Positions 48,406 through 60,619 of a DNA stretch of 64,000 nucleotides are shown piece after piece. The position numbers and the translations under genes are program-made. Positions within the stretch are counted from its first letter, which is position 1. Every line of letters begins with the position of its first letter. Source of the DNA: Diphasiastrum complanatum (taxonomy: Eukaryota > Streptophyta > Lycopodiopsida > Lycopodiales > Lycopodiaceae). Under the pieces are notes generated by a model. The model was not told the origin of the DNA, made no database searches, and worked only from the letters and a program-made list of their open reading frames with translations. The stretch is from contig CM055102.1 in assembly GCA_029204225.1 (NCBI GenBank), forward strand, positions 33,890,585 through 33,954,584, in the 5' to 3' direction.

Positions 48406-48791
48406 TAGAAAATCAATTAAAATATTACATATCCTCATCGGTATCAAAGGTCAGCCTATTAGATTCAAGCTCAGAATAAATCTATGAGCTCTACTTGATT
48501 CAAACTTTGAAAAAATCTTGCAACATCAAACATAACATAAAATTGCACAATGACACAAAACAATTTCTCTTGAAATAGCTTGATTAGAATGCAATATAGT
48601 GTACAAGGCATTCAATATGTCAACGTGTATACATTTTGCATCTATGTGCCTTATTTATATGTGTACAATTTAATTACAAGGCATAACTAAAAGAAATGAT
48701 TAGCTCCTAATGTCGGACATGAGCTTTATTGCAGTTGCATGTCAATGTCTGCCATATTGTCTTGAGGATATTCGTTAGAGACATTGTCTTA
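48406..48791. other. Non-coding spacer
   Basis: AT-rich sequence between the transposase-like relic and the first large LTR; nothing recognised. Confidence 0.5.
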
Positions 48792-48828
48792 TGATAATTG
48801 CTCCTAGGTCGTAATCTGAGCATAATAC

Positions 48829-48969
48829 CTCGTAAGAGGGTTTTCTTGCGGTTCTCTTATGGGCAGTGACCGTAATGGCTCGTAAGAGAATTACTTATGG
48901 GCCTTTTACGAGTTTCTCTTACCAATTCTTTACGAGTTATTTGCCGGCTCTTTACGTGTTCCTTACGAG
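48829..48969. promoter_or_regulatory. Cluster of CTTACGAG/CTCGTAAG words in the large LTR
   Basis: In 141 bases there are CTCGTAAGAG at 48,829 and 48,879, TTTACGAG at 48,905 and 48,929, TTTACGTG at 48,951 and CTTACGAG at 48,962, in both orientations, so pairs can form hairpins. The same cluster is in copy 2 (from 52,422) and begins to appear at the very end of copy 3. A protein-binding array or an RNA 3'-end structure near the U5 end is possible; role unknown. Confidence 0.6.
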
Positions 48970-49072
48970 AAGTGCTCATAGCTGCAATCATTGTCACATT
49001 AGTTTGCATAGTGCAGTAGCTAGTTCATATAGATAACTAGCTTTATTTAAAGTGGTATCATGCTAGTCGAAA

Positions 49073-49208
49073 CAGTCAACAATTTTGTCGATTCAAGATG
49101 GAGTTGAGTCGATAGTCGACAATTTGTCGATCCGAGTTGGAGTCGAAACCATCGACAATTGTTGATTCGAGCTCGAGTCAAAACAAACAACAATTTGTCG
49201 ATGATCGT
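49073..49208. promoter_or_regulatory. Cluster of palindromic GTCGACAATTTGTCGAT-type words in the large LTR
   Basis: Four related words (CAACAATTTTGTCGATT, GTCGACAATTTGTCGAT, ATCGACAATTGTTGAT, CAACAATTTGTCGATGAT) recur every 35-45 bases. The second (49,115-49,131) is a near-perfect palindrome. They are retained in copies 2 and 3 with a few changes. Confidence 0.55.
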
Positions 49209-50997
49209 TTGAGCCTCCATATTTGTTGTCAAGACTCCCTCAACAGTTTGACTGTCAGACAAATACATGTTTGTGATTCCCGTGTATTTATGTGGATTGT
49301 GGGACAATTTAAGTAAATATGCAACAACATGAATGGATCTAGATTAGCCATGGGATTTAGGGAGAGATGGAATTAATCCAGCAATAATACCCCTGGCCGT
49401 TCTTTCAATTCTAACAAAATCAATTTTGCTAGTCTGCTAATATCATTCAATTGATTTAATTGAGTATCACTATAGGCGTCTATGACAATCATGATGAATG
49501 TAAAATTTTAGACATCTATGACTTGGCATACAATCATTGATATGATATTCAACATAAATTAGTGAACGATTGAACTGACTAAATTGACAGTTAAGATAGA
49601 GTAGATTGTCAATACACACAACAATTGATGGAAAACATACCATACACACACACACAAGAAATATACTATATTGAACTACTTGAGTACATTAATGAGATCA
49701 TGAATTCTTTGAGTATTGTAACATTGTGGTAGTCGAATAATTTTTAGAATAACTAAGCATTGTGCATTATGATCATATTTTGCTCTCTCTTAAAGACAAC
49801 CAATCTATAGGTCAATACATCTGATCTGCCTAGAATTTTTGTCTATATATTATATATATATATGAAGTCAAAGAGTTTATAAGCTATTATTGTAAACTAT
49901 GTTAAACTGAACTAAGTGTTTACGAGTTTAGGATGATCTAAGAGTAGTTTTTGCATCAGTTTAACTATGATCTCGTTCATTTTTGTAATTGATGTCATGC
50001 TTGTGGTGAAATAAGATCATGGTCAAAATGAATTTCAATTCTCAAAGTCAAAATATAGTTTGACCCAGACTAAGTAAAGGCTTGGGTATTGTAGACTATG
50101 TTAAATGCTTTTAATATTGTAGATTGTTCAAGTAGTTTCTACAAGAATGATTATATATACATGAACGGAAGTCCTCAAAAGATAAAATTGGTGTGTAGAA
50201 CTCCATCACTCTCCCTTAAGATTGTAGCTAAGAACCCGAATGACAATTAAACATATTTACTAGGGTAGAATGCTTATCCTTGAATAAGGGCTTTATTAAC
50301 AGATCATAGCAAACATTTGTCAATGTGACAGTAAATCATTTCAACCTCTCTATCTTTCACTTTTTCTATTAGAAAAGGAAATTCAATTTCAATATATTTG
50401 GTTCTAGAGTGAAAACGCAAGGGGCAAATGACTTCAAACATCCATTGAGAGGTTTCTCTATGGTAATCACTCTATTTTCCGGTCTCATACTTGCAGATAC
50501 AATCAGGGTTCCCTTCATTTGTAGTCTATAGCCTTTCATTTGGATCAAAACGGACTTTAGACAAAAATTTTGTGGGTTTAGTGGGTCCCAACACTAAAAC
50601 CACTATTGGCCAAGGCTTGGCAAGTGGGCCCCGCCATAGTACTATACATGTAGAGTAATAAGTGCGAGGACACTAGCATCCTGCATGTGTAAGTCCAACC
50701 CAATGAGCACATTAATTAACTAGTTTAAGTTGACTTGGGCCCTAAGTGCATATAAAATAAGTTAAAAGGCCCAAAGTCTAAGTTATAAGGTGGAGTCAAA
50801 GTCAAATGGTGGTAGGTGGGGGGTGCTTCTTTGTGCACCACTAGATCTTTTGTGTTTCTTTGAAGGGCTAGGATCTCAATCCTTACCACTTTAAAGTAGC
50901 CAATAGGATGAATGGGGCAAGGGCCTCCCCAAGCATAAAAGGGCACCATTTGTACTCATTTGACATTCTCAATTCCAAGAAGAGACTCTACCGATTT

Positions 50998-51002
<5 letters not shown>

Positions 51003-51091
<89 letters not shown>
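51003..51091. repeat. (CT)n tract in large LTR copy 1
   Basis: 89 bases of CT. The equivalent tract is 87 bases in copy 2 and only about 41 bases in copy 3. Confidence 0.97.
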
Positions 51092-51093
<2 letters not shown>

Positions 51094-52384
51094 CTCCACT
51101 CCTCTTGCTTCTGTATATATGCAGGTTGAGGCGAGGTTGCCGCTCCTAGCGACGATCCCGTACTACACACGACACACTACATGGCACCATCTTTGAGGAG
51201 CACCATCACTTGCCTTGCTGCATAGCATTTTTCTTTGCCTTTCTCTCCCTCTTCTTCTCTCTCACCCTTTCATCTCATAAAACAAATCAGATTTTGTGGC
51301 TTGTTAGTGTTAATTGGGAGTAGACTTTTTGCATTTTTTTGCACGATTTTTTGCTTATGTGGATTGTAGGGAGAGATTAAGAGGCAAGAGGTAGCAGATC
51401 CAAGTACCCAATCACTTCCACAAATCCATAAAACCCAAAAAAAAAATAGAAAATACCTCTATTTCTTGCAAAATGCACAAAAAATGGCCAAAAAACACCT
51501 ATCAAACCTAATAACTTTCTGATCCTTCCAAACTACCTCTCACTGACTTGGCAGTACCTTTTGCTACATCAGCTGTTGGAAGTATTTCTAGTGAATGCGG
51601 TGGCTAGATTTACTTACGGGTGTAGTATAGGGATGTAGAGATTCGTCCACTTTTTAAGTTTCTACATAAGCTTCAACAGAAATATGGACAGGAATGAGAG
51701 CACTAAGGCTTACCCACCTAGTGCCCGAAACGGAAATAAACTAATTAGTAACAACAATAAAAATCCTTGCTAAGGCTTACCCAACTAGCAAGGTGACTAG
51801 ACTAATCCTAGATTGACACTCGAAGGGTAATAAAATGAGATTGCGGCTAATACTAAACAAATAAGCAATAATGAACATGCCACAATAAAACCGATGAAAA
51901 GGAGGCAAGAGGAGGCCTGAGCACTTTCCCTCAAGCTATGCACCTTTCCAAGGGAAACACAAATGAAATAGAATGATATTTCTCCAAAATAGAGAGCAAG
52001 ATAGCTTAATCTCAAAAGTGTTATTTACAATGCAAATACCTCTCCTTTTATGGCAAGGAGGGTATTCCATAAGTGTCTACTAACTTATGGGACTAATTTG
52101 TTGCTAGCCTTTCTAGAACTTCTAACTTAGGATTTAGAACTTCAATTTTCTTAACTTAGGACAACTTAACATAAATATCTCTAATCTTAAGTTTCCTAGG
52201 TCTAAGTTCTAAATCTATGTTTAAGCTATTTTATTATTATTTAAGCTTCTACTCATGGACTTACAAAACACATGCCATGGCTTGAAGTTTATTGACAGAT
52301 ACTCATATGTGGTCTTACAAAACACATGCCATGGTTTTTTATTATTTTTGTATTTTCTCCGTGTTCGCATAGTTGCTAACATTA

Positions 52385-54590
52385 TGATAATTGCTCCTAG
52401 GTCGTAATCTGAGCATAATACCTCGTAAGAGGGTTTTCTTGTGGTTCTCTTATGGGCAGTGACCGTAATGGCTCGTAAGAGAATTACTTATGGGCCTTTT
52501 ACGAGTTTCTCTTACCAATTCTTTACGAGCTATTTGTCGGCTCTTTACGTGTTCCTTACGAGAAGTGCTCATAGCTGCAATCATTGTCACATTAGTTTGC
52601 ATAGTGCAGTAGCTAGTTCATATAGATAACTAGCTTTATATAAAGTGGTATCATGCTAGTCGAGACAATCAACAATTTTGTCAATTCAAGATGGAGTTGA
52701 GTCGATAGTCGACAATTTATCAATCCGAGTTGGAGTCGAAACCATCGACAATTGTTGATTCGAGCTGGAGTTGAAAGAAACAACAATTTGTCGATGATCA
52801 TTTGAGCCTCCATATTTGTTGTCAAGACTCCCTCAACAGTTTGACTATCAGACAAATACATGTTTGTGATTCCCGTGTATTTATGTGGATTGTGGGCCAA
52901 TGCAAGTAAATATGCAACAACATGAATGGATCTAGATTAGCCATGGGATTTAGGGAGAGATGGAATTAATCCAGCAATAATACCCCTGGCCGTTCTTTCA
53001 ATTCTAACAAATTCAATTTTGCTAGTCTGCTAATATCATTCAATTGAATTAATTGAGTATCACTATAGGCGTCTATGACAATCATGATGAATGTAAAATT
53101 TTAGACATCTATGACTTGGCATACAATCATTGATATGATATTCAACATAAATTAGTGAACGATTGAACTGACTAAATTGACAGTTAAGATAGAGTAGACA
53201 ATCAATACACACAACAATTGATGGAAAACATACCATACACACACACACAAGAAATATACTATTTGAACTACTTGAGTACATTAATGAGATCATGAATTCT
53301 TTGAGTATTGTAACATTGTGGTAGTCGAATAATTTTTAGAATAACTAAGCATTGTGTGCATTATGATCATATTTTGCTCTCTTAAAGACAACCAATCTAT
53401 AGGTCAATACATCTGATATGCCTAGAATTTTTGTCTATATATTATATATATATATGAAGTCAAAGAGTTTATAAGCTATTCTTGTAAACTATGTTAAACT
53501 GAACTAAGTGTTTACGAGTTTAGGATGATCTAAGAGTAGTTTTTGCATTAGTTTAACTATGATCTCATTCATTTTTGTAATTGATGTCATGCTTGTGGTG
53601 AAATAAGATCATGGTCAAAATGAATTTCAATTCTCAAGGTCAAAATATAGTTTGACCCAGACTAAGTAAAGGCTTGAGTATTGTAGACTATGTTAAATGC
53701 CTTTTAATATTGTAGATTGTTCAAGTAGTTTCTACAAGAATGATTATATATACATGAACGGTAGTCCTCAAAAGATAAAATTGGTGTGTAGAACTCCATC
53801 ACTCTCCCTTAAGCTTGTAGCTAAGAACCCGAATGACAATTAAGTATATTTACTAGGGTAAAATGCTTATCCTTGGATAAGGGCTTTATTAACAGATCAT
53901 AGCAAACATTTGTCAATGTGACAGTAAATCATTTCAACCTCTCTATCTTTCACTTTTTCTATTAGAAAAGGAAATTCAATTTCAATATATTTGGTTCTAG
54001 AGTGAAAACGCAAGGGGCAAATGACTTCAAACACCCATTGAGAGGTTTCTCTATGGTAATCACTCTATTTTCCGGTCTCATACTTGCAGATACAATCAGG
54101 GTTCCCTTCATTTGTAGTCTATAGCCTTTCATTTGGATCAAAACGGACTTTAGACAAAAATTTTGTGGGTTTAGTGGGTCCCAACACTAAAACCACTATT
54201 GGCCAAGGCTTGGCAAGTGGGCCCCGCCATAGTACTATACATGTAGAGTAATAAGTGCGAAGACACTAGCATCCTGCATGTGTAAGTCCAACCCAATGAG
54301 CACATTAATTAACTAGTTTAAGTTGACTTGGGCCCTAAGTGCATATAAAATAAGTTAAAAGGCCCAAAGTCTAAGTTATAAGGTGGAGTCAAAGTCAAAT
54401 GGTGGTAGGTGGGGGGTGTTTCTTTGTGCACCACTAGATCTTTTGTGTTTCTTTGAAGGGCTAGGATTTCAATCCTTACCACTTTAAAGTAGCCAATAGG
54501 ATGAATGGGGCAAGGGCCTCCCCAAGCATAAAAGGGCACCATTTGTACTCATTTGACATTCTCAATTCCAAGAAGAGACTCTACCGGTTT

Positions 54591-54682
<92 letters not shown>

Positions 54683-55972
54683 CTCCACTCCTCTTGCTTC
54701 TGTATGTATGCAGGTTGAGGCGAGGTTGCCGCTCCTAGCGACGATCTCGTACTACACACGACACACTACATGGCACCATCTTTGAGGAGCACCATCACTT
54801 GCCTTGCTGCATAGCATTTTTCTTTGCCTTTCTCTCCCTCTTCTTCTCTCTCACTCTTTCATCTCATAAAACAAATAAGATTTTGTGGCTTGTTAGTGTT
54901 AATTGGGAGTAGACTTTTTGCATTTTTTGCACGATTTTTTGTTTGTGTGGATTGTAGGGAGAGATTAAGAGGCAAGAGGTAGCAGATCCAAGTACCCAAT
55001 CACTTCCACAAATCCATAAAACCCAAAAAAAAAAAAATAGAAAATACCTCTATTTCTTGCAAAATGCACAAAAAATGGCCAAAAAACACCTATCAAACCT
55101 AATAACTTTCTGATCCTTCCAAACTAACTCTCACTGACTTGGCAGTACCTTTTGCTACATCAGCTGTTGGAAGTATTTCTAGTGAATGCGGTGGCTAGAT
55201 TTACTTACGGGTGTAGTATAGGGATGTAGAGATTCGTCCACTTTTTAAGTTTCTGCATAAGCTTCAATAGAAATATGGACAGGAATGAGAGCACTAAGGC
55301 TTACCCACCTAGTGCCCGAAACGGAAATAAACTAATTAGTAACAACAATAAAAATCCTTGCTAAGGCTTACCCAACTAGCAAGGTGACTAGACTAATCCT
55401 AGATTGACACTCGAAGGGTAATAAAATGAGATTGCGGCTAATACTAAACAAATAAGCAATAATGAACATGCCACAATAAAACCGATGAAAAGGAGGCAAG
55501 AGGAGGCCCGAGCACTTTCCCTCAAGCTATGCACCTTTCCAAGGGAAACACAAATGAAATAGAATGATATTTCTCCAAAATAGAGAGCAAGATAGCTTAA
55601 TCTCAAAAGTGTTATTTACAATGCAAATACCTCTCCTTTTATGGCAAGGAGGGTATTCCATAAGTGTCTACTAACTTATGGGACTAATTTGTTGCTAGCC
55701 TTTCTAGAACTTCTAACTTAGGATTTAGAACTTCAATTTTCTTAACTTAGGACAACTTAACATAAATATCTCTAATCTTAAGTTTCCTAGGTCTAAGTTC
55801 TAAATCTATGTTTAAGCTATTTTATTATTATTTAAGCTTCTACTCATGGACTTACAAAACACATGCCATGGCTTGAAGTTTATTGACAGATACTCATACG
55901 TGGTCTTACAAAACACATGCCATGGTTTTTTATTATTTTTGTATTTTCTCCGTGTTAGCATAGTTGCTAACA
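52385..55972 (-). mobile_element. Large LTR, copy 2 (3,588 bp, minus orientation), 3' LTR of the left internal domain
   Basis: Same ends as copy 1 (TGTTAGC...ATTATCA on the minus strand). It directly follows, on the minus strand, the internal domain and its polypurine tract at 55,977-55,986, so it is that element's 3' LTR. On the other side, TAA separates it from copy 1. Copies 1 and 2 are about equally close to copy 3 in the portion visible. Confidence 0.88.
54595..54681. repeat. (CT)n tract in large LTR copy 2
   Basis: About 87 bases of TC/CT dinucleotides at the position equivalent to 51,003 in copy 1. Confidence 0.97.
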
Positions 55973-58730
55973 TTATCCCCCTTCTTATTGAATTTGTGGT
56001 CCCACACCAGTCGACGCCTTTTCGTCCTAGATTTTTTGTGCTTCTTGGAGGCGAGACTGTTGTTGTCGGGAGTGGTAGATGGTCGTCCCGATGCCCTCCA
56101 TCATTTTCCACCGTAATTTGTTTAGGAAGGGCATGGGTTTGTAATAATAGAGCATACCCTAGAGAAATTTATGGGTTTTCCATAGCTCCACCATATGCAA
56201 GGCGGAAGTAAGTGCAGCGCGATAATAGAGCCTTGCAACGTTGATATGGTCGTCTTGCGTGCGCAAGGGTTTATTGATGTCAAAGCAATTGGGGGTAACC
56301 CTCGATCCCAGAAACCTCTAAGTTCTGCCAGAAATGTCACCAGGCCGCAATTATCTGCAAAATATCTGACATCGCAATCAGGATTGCCATGGTGCTTCTG
56401 GTAGAAGACTCGGTAGTTGGTGACCATGTCTTTGGCTAAGTTGCCGGTATCGACTCCTGTGAGCTTAGGACAAAAGATTCTGTTCTTGACCTTGGTGGTA
56501 GGAAACAGTTCTCGCCTCGCTACTGGATAGTAATAAGGATTGGTGCGCATGTAGGAGGGAGCTTCGAGATACCGTGCCATCGAGGTCTTACTTTGCAGGA
56601 AGAGCTGATGGCGCTAGAGAGGTTGTGGATCCAGGAATTTGACTACTGCTTTATGTGTTTGACATTGGTCCAAATATGGCAGTATGTAGTCACCTCGCTC
56701 TTTCGTTACTGGGTACTTCTTTGCAAACTCCTGAGAGATGCGCAACTCCTTGCTGGGTTCTATGGGCGTGATTCTGTGCTGGATGGTGGGGGCTTCAAAG
56801 GTAATCTCGTGTGCGGTTTGTGGATTGGGATCAGGAGATAGTGGAGGCGAGAGGTTAGCTTCTGCAATTCGTTGTGATTCAGGGGAAATGTGTTGTGGAA
56901 TGAAGGTGGGGTTAGTGGTGTCGAGGGGGCTAAAAGCGGTGGAAGATAAAAGAAAATGCTGGGAGCTGGTACCCCCAGAGTTGGTGTTTGAGCTCCTTGC
57001 CCCAGGGGTTGGCTTTGAAATGTGGAGCCTTGAGTTGTAGGAGGAGGCTGTTGAAATCATGCGCCATCTCCACTATCAGGTCCATCAAAGTGGTGTCCCG
57101 AATCATGAAATTGGGTGTGCTCTGCATGAACTGACAGTGTCGACTGGGCAGCAGCCTTTAAGCGTTCTTCCACGGTGGCTATGTGCTGGTTTAGGGCCTC
57201 AACGGAAGCAATGTATGATTGTTGTAATTTTGTGTGTTGCTCCATTGTGGATTTCAACATTTGGGCCAGTGTTTGATAGGCCACCAATGGAATGGCAATT
57301 CCCTCAGGGATAGTTGGTGGTGCGAAGTCGTTGAAGTCCACCATTTCCAACTGTTCCTTCATAGCGGAACATGTTGCTTGTGAATCTGCTACAGCCTCAT
57401 CCTTCTCGGCTTTGAGGGTATCGATGGTTTGCTACATGTTGGATACCTTCAATTGGAGCTGGTTCTGGAAATGGATTAGCATCTACTGCTATTGTTGATT
57501 GTAATTTGTGAGGTTTTGGATCTGCAGTTGTTGTTGTTTGGTTTCCTCCTCCAGCCTTGCTTTTTCTTTCTGAAGGCCTGCCATAACACCATCGTCGAAT
57601 TGTCGCATAGTGTGTTGTCCCCCTAGGGTGCCGAATATATTATATTGGAGCTCATTCACCAACCATTCACTTTTTGGGCTGTAAGGGGTAGCTGCTCCCA
57701 AGGACCAATGTCAAGGAGGTTGCATGTGTAGTTAGGATATGGCATGGGGTTAAATGGTAGAAAATCAGGAGCAGGGCTAGACGGAGGTGTAGGAAAGATA
57801 GCGAGGGGTGATTGTGGATTGAGGGGTGGGGAGAGACTACGTGGCGGAGATTGTGGGATTGGGTTAGTGGTGACAGTGGTTGACGGGAGTGCAGTTAGTA
57901 ATTGTAAGGCAAAATCATCTACGTTGACTGTGGAGTCAAGTAGGATGGAGATTTGTACAGTCGAGGGCTTTTGTGGAAGTGTGGAAGGGGAGCCCATGTT
58001 GAGAATTAGTGAGGGTGTGGAGGTGACAGTAAATGGTAGGGGTGGTGGTGGGATTGTGAGAGCAAGTGATGGAGAGGAGATTGCCTCTGTGGACGAAATC
58101 ACGCCCATAGGATTAGAGCCAGAAGTGCTTGCCATTCCGGAGCTGCCTGCCTGCTGCTGCTACTTCTTGTCAACGTTGTTGGGCCTGGTGAAGTAAGGTC
58201 GCCTGCTGCTCTAGGACCTCCTTTGGGACCTGAGATGGTTTAAGGCTCCCTCCGGATTCAGCATATTCTACCCCGATGTCACTAGATAGAATGTCATGTG
58301 GTACATTTGCTTCGGTATTGACTGCCTTCCCTTTCTGCTTCTTAGTAGGTGGGGCTGGTGAGACTGGTTCTGTTTTCGGTTGGGGGGTGGCTTGCTTTTC
58401 TGTGCTTGGATGAACAACATCCAGATCCTTGATGGCAACAGCCGCCTTAGACCCCAATTGCTTGTTGACCAACATGTGGAGGAGATACCCACATTTGGTA
58501 GTTGATTTGCGGGCTTAACTCATTCGAATAGTCGAGTAGGTTGCTTGGATGAGGCTCTCACTCTACTGGTCTCGGAAAAGTGTTAGATCAAAACCAAGAT
58601 TGGTGAGGATATCCTTGGCCAGTGTGAGCTGTTCAGTGTAATTCTTAAGAGAGATCATGATTATATCCCCTGAATAAGGACGAGGGGGTTTACGACAGTG
58701 CAAGCTTAGTGAAGCATCACGAGAAGCCAT
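55973..58730 (-). pseudogene. Internal domain of the large non-autonomous element, left copy: gag-like coding region
   Basis: From an ATG at 58,728-58,730 the minus strand encodes MASRDASLSLHCRKPPRPYS, then two stops. A Lys/Pro-rich segment follows (PSTEKQATPQPKTEPVS), a long Pro/Ser/Thr stretch (58,135-57,656), a likely coiled coil rich in Gln/Glu/Lys (EKARLEEETKQQQLQIQN, then MKEQLEMVDFNDFAPP), a second low-complexity stretch, and a C-terminal part with TNPYYYPVARR, VDTGNLAKDMV and VARLYYRAALTSALHM in shifted frames. No protease, reverse transcriptase, RNase H or integrase motif is present, which fits a LARD-type element that depends on another element's enzymes. A gag-like packaging protein is my inference. 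Several frameshifts and stops are present. Confidence 0.7.
55977..55986 (-). promoter_or_regulatory. Polypurine tract next to large LTR copy 2
   Basis: The minus strand reads AAGAAGGGGG, then ATAA, then the LTR's TGTTAGC. A purine tract just before the 3' LTR primes plus-strand DNA synthesis in LTR elements and fixes orientation. Confidence 0.8.
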
Positions 58731-58839
58731 GGTAGTAGTGATTTTATATTGCTCTGAGAATTTAGAAAATTTTGAAAGAAATTTGGCATGAACTCGAGAG
58801 CAGCAATCTAAAATGAACTCGTGGAAAAAGGGTGGAGAC

Positions 58840-58849
58840 CTATATATAG
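58840..58849 (-). promoter_or_regulatory. TATA-like box upstream of the internal coding region
   Basis: The minus strand reads CTATATATAG, followed about 110 bases later by the ATG at 58,730, with a pyrimidine/A-rich leader between. This spacing is that of an ordinary plant gene's core promoter, not of an LTR element's leader. Confidence 0.5.
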
Positions 58850-59086
58850 ACGTTTTTGGGCAGGAATTCGCAACTTCACCCAGAATTCGTCCTCAGTGTC
58901 CATGATTTGGTAATGATGGTCGCGAATTTTGAGGCATCATTCTGAGAGCCCGCAAATTCCTGTAAGTGATTTGTGCTGGCCAAAAGAGGGAAAATGTCTG
59001 ATAATGCAAAGATGTATCTGATCAGAATTTACAAAGGTAATAGAGAAATCATGAGGATCAATTTGAGCTCCCATGAATTGTCTGCG
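58850..59086. other. Unique centre of the inverted repeat
   Basis: About 240 bases upstream (minus strand) of the TATA-like box with no counterpart in the right arm. It includes three GCGAATT/AATTCGC-type words (near 58,867, 58,885 and 58,921) and no frame. Together with 57,510-58,850 it forms the ~1.6-kb loop between the two arms. Confidence 0.5.
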
Positions 59087-60619
59087 AATTACAATCAACA
59101 ACAGCAGTAGATGCTAATCCATTTCCAGAACCAGCTCCAACTGAAGGTATCCAACATGCAGCAAGCCATCGATACCCTCAAAGCCGAGAAGGATGAGGCT
59201 GTAGCATATTCACAAGCAGCATGTTCCGCTATGAAGGAACAGTTGGAAATGGTGGACTTCAACGACTTCGCACCACCAACTGTCCTTGAGGGAATTGCCA
59301 TTCCAGTGGTGGCCTATCAAACGCTGGCCCAAATGCTGAAAGCCACGACGGAGCAACACGCAAAATTACAACAATCATACATTGCTTCCGTTGAGGCCCT
59401 AAACCTACACATAGCCACCCTGGAAGAACGCTTAAAGGTTGCTGCCCAGTCGACACCGTCAGTTCATGCAGAGCACACCCAATTTCATGATTCGGGGCAC
59501 CACTTTGATGGACCTGATGGTGGAGATGGCACATGATTTCAACAGCCTCCTCCTACAACTCAAGGCTCCGCATTTCAAAGCCAACCCCTGGGGCAAGGAG
59601 CTCAAACACCAACTCTGGGGGTACCAGCTCCCAACATTTTCTTTTTCCTTCCACCGCTTCTAGCCCCCTCGACACCACTAACCCCACCTTCATTCCACAA
59701 CACTTCTCCCCTGAATCACAACGAATTGCAGAAGCTAACCTCTCGCTCCTCTATCTCCTAATCCCGATCCACAAACCGCACACGAGATTGCCTCTGAAGC
59801 CCCCACCATCCAACACAGAATCACGCCCACAGAACCAAGCAAGGGGTTGTGCGTCTCTCAAGAGTTTGCAAAGAAGTACCCAATAATGAAAGAGCGAGGT
59901 GGCTACATACTACCATATTTGGACCAGTGTCAAACACATAAAGCAGTAGTCAAACTCATGGATCCACAACCTCTCTAGCGCCATCAGCTCTTCCTGCAAA
60001 GTAAGACATCGATGGCACGGTATCTCGAAGCTCCCTCCTACATGCGCACCAATCCTTATTACTATCCAGTAGCGAGGCGAGAACCGTTTCCTGCCACCAA
60101 TGTCAAGAACAGAATCTTTTGTCCTAACCTCACAGGAGTCGATACCGGCAACTTAGCCAAAGACATGGTCACCAACTGCCGAGTCTTCTACCAGAAGCAC
60201 CATGGCAATCCTGATCGCGATGTCAGATATTTTGCGGATAATTGCGGCCTGGTGACATTTCTGGCAGAACTTAAAGGTTTTTGGGATCGAGGGTTACCCC
60301 CAATTGCTTTGACATCAATAAACTCTTGCGCACGGAAGACGGCCATATCAACGTTGCAAGGCTCTATTATCGCGCTGCACTTACTTCCGCCTTGCATATG
60401 GTGGAGCTATGGAAAATCCATAACTTTCTCTAGGGTATGCTCTATTATTACAAACCCATGCCCTTCCTGAACAAATTACGGAGGCAAATGATGGAGGGCA
60501 TCGGGACGACCATTTACCACTCCCGACAGCAACAGTCTCGCCTCCAAGAAGCACAAAAAATCCAGGACGAAAAGGCGTCGACTGGTGTGGGACCACCAAT
60601 TCAATAAGAAGGGGGATAA
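59087..60619 (+). pseudogene. Internal domain of the large element, right (inverted) copy, 5' truncated
   Basis: Starts abruptly at the coiled-coil segment (matching the left copy from 57,505 downwards): MLIHFQNQLQLKVSNMQQ, ALKAEKDEAVAYSQ-type repeats, MKEQLEMVDFNDFAPP, then the second low-complexity part, and the TNPYYYPVARRE, VDTGNLAKDMV and VARLYYRAALTSALHM parts. The 5' third (start ATG, Lys/Pro-rich and Pro-rich segments) is absent. It has one intact advantage over the left copy: the coiled-coil frame 59,111-59,536 is open where the left copy has three stops. It also has its own frameshift near 59,750. Confidence 0.72.
60606..60615 (+). promoter_or_regulatory. Polypurine tract next to large LTR copy 3
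   Basis: AAGAAGGGGG followed by ATAA and TGTTAGC, identical to the tract on the minus strand at 55,977-55,986. Confidence 0.8.

Larger units (their letters stand above)
48792..52381 (-). mobile_element. Large LTR, copy 1 (3,590 bp, minus orientation)
   Basis: Read on the minus strand it begins TGTTAGCAAC and ends GCAATTATCA, canonical TG...CA. By eye it is roughly 97-98% identical to copy 2 (52,385-55,972) in the stretches compared. It contains an 89-base (CT)n tract (51,003-51,091), two clusters of short motifs near its 3' end (see separate entries), and only small frames. An LTR of 3.6 kb is at the large end for plants. No internal domain joins it directly: copy 2 follows after three bases (TAA on the minus strand). 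Confidence 0.85.
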
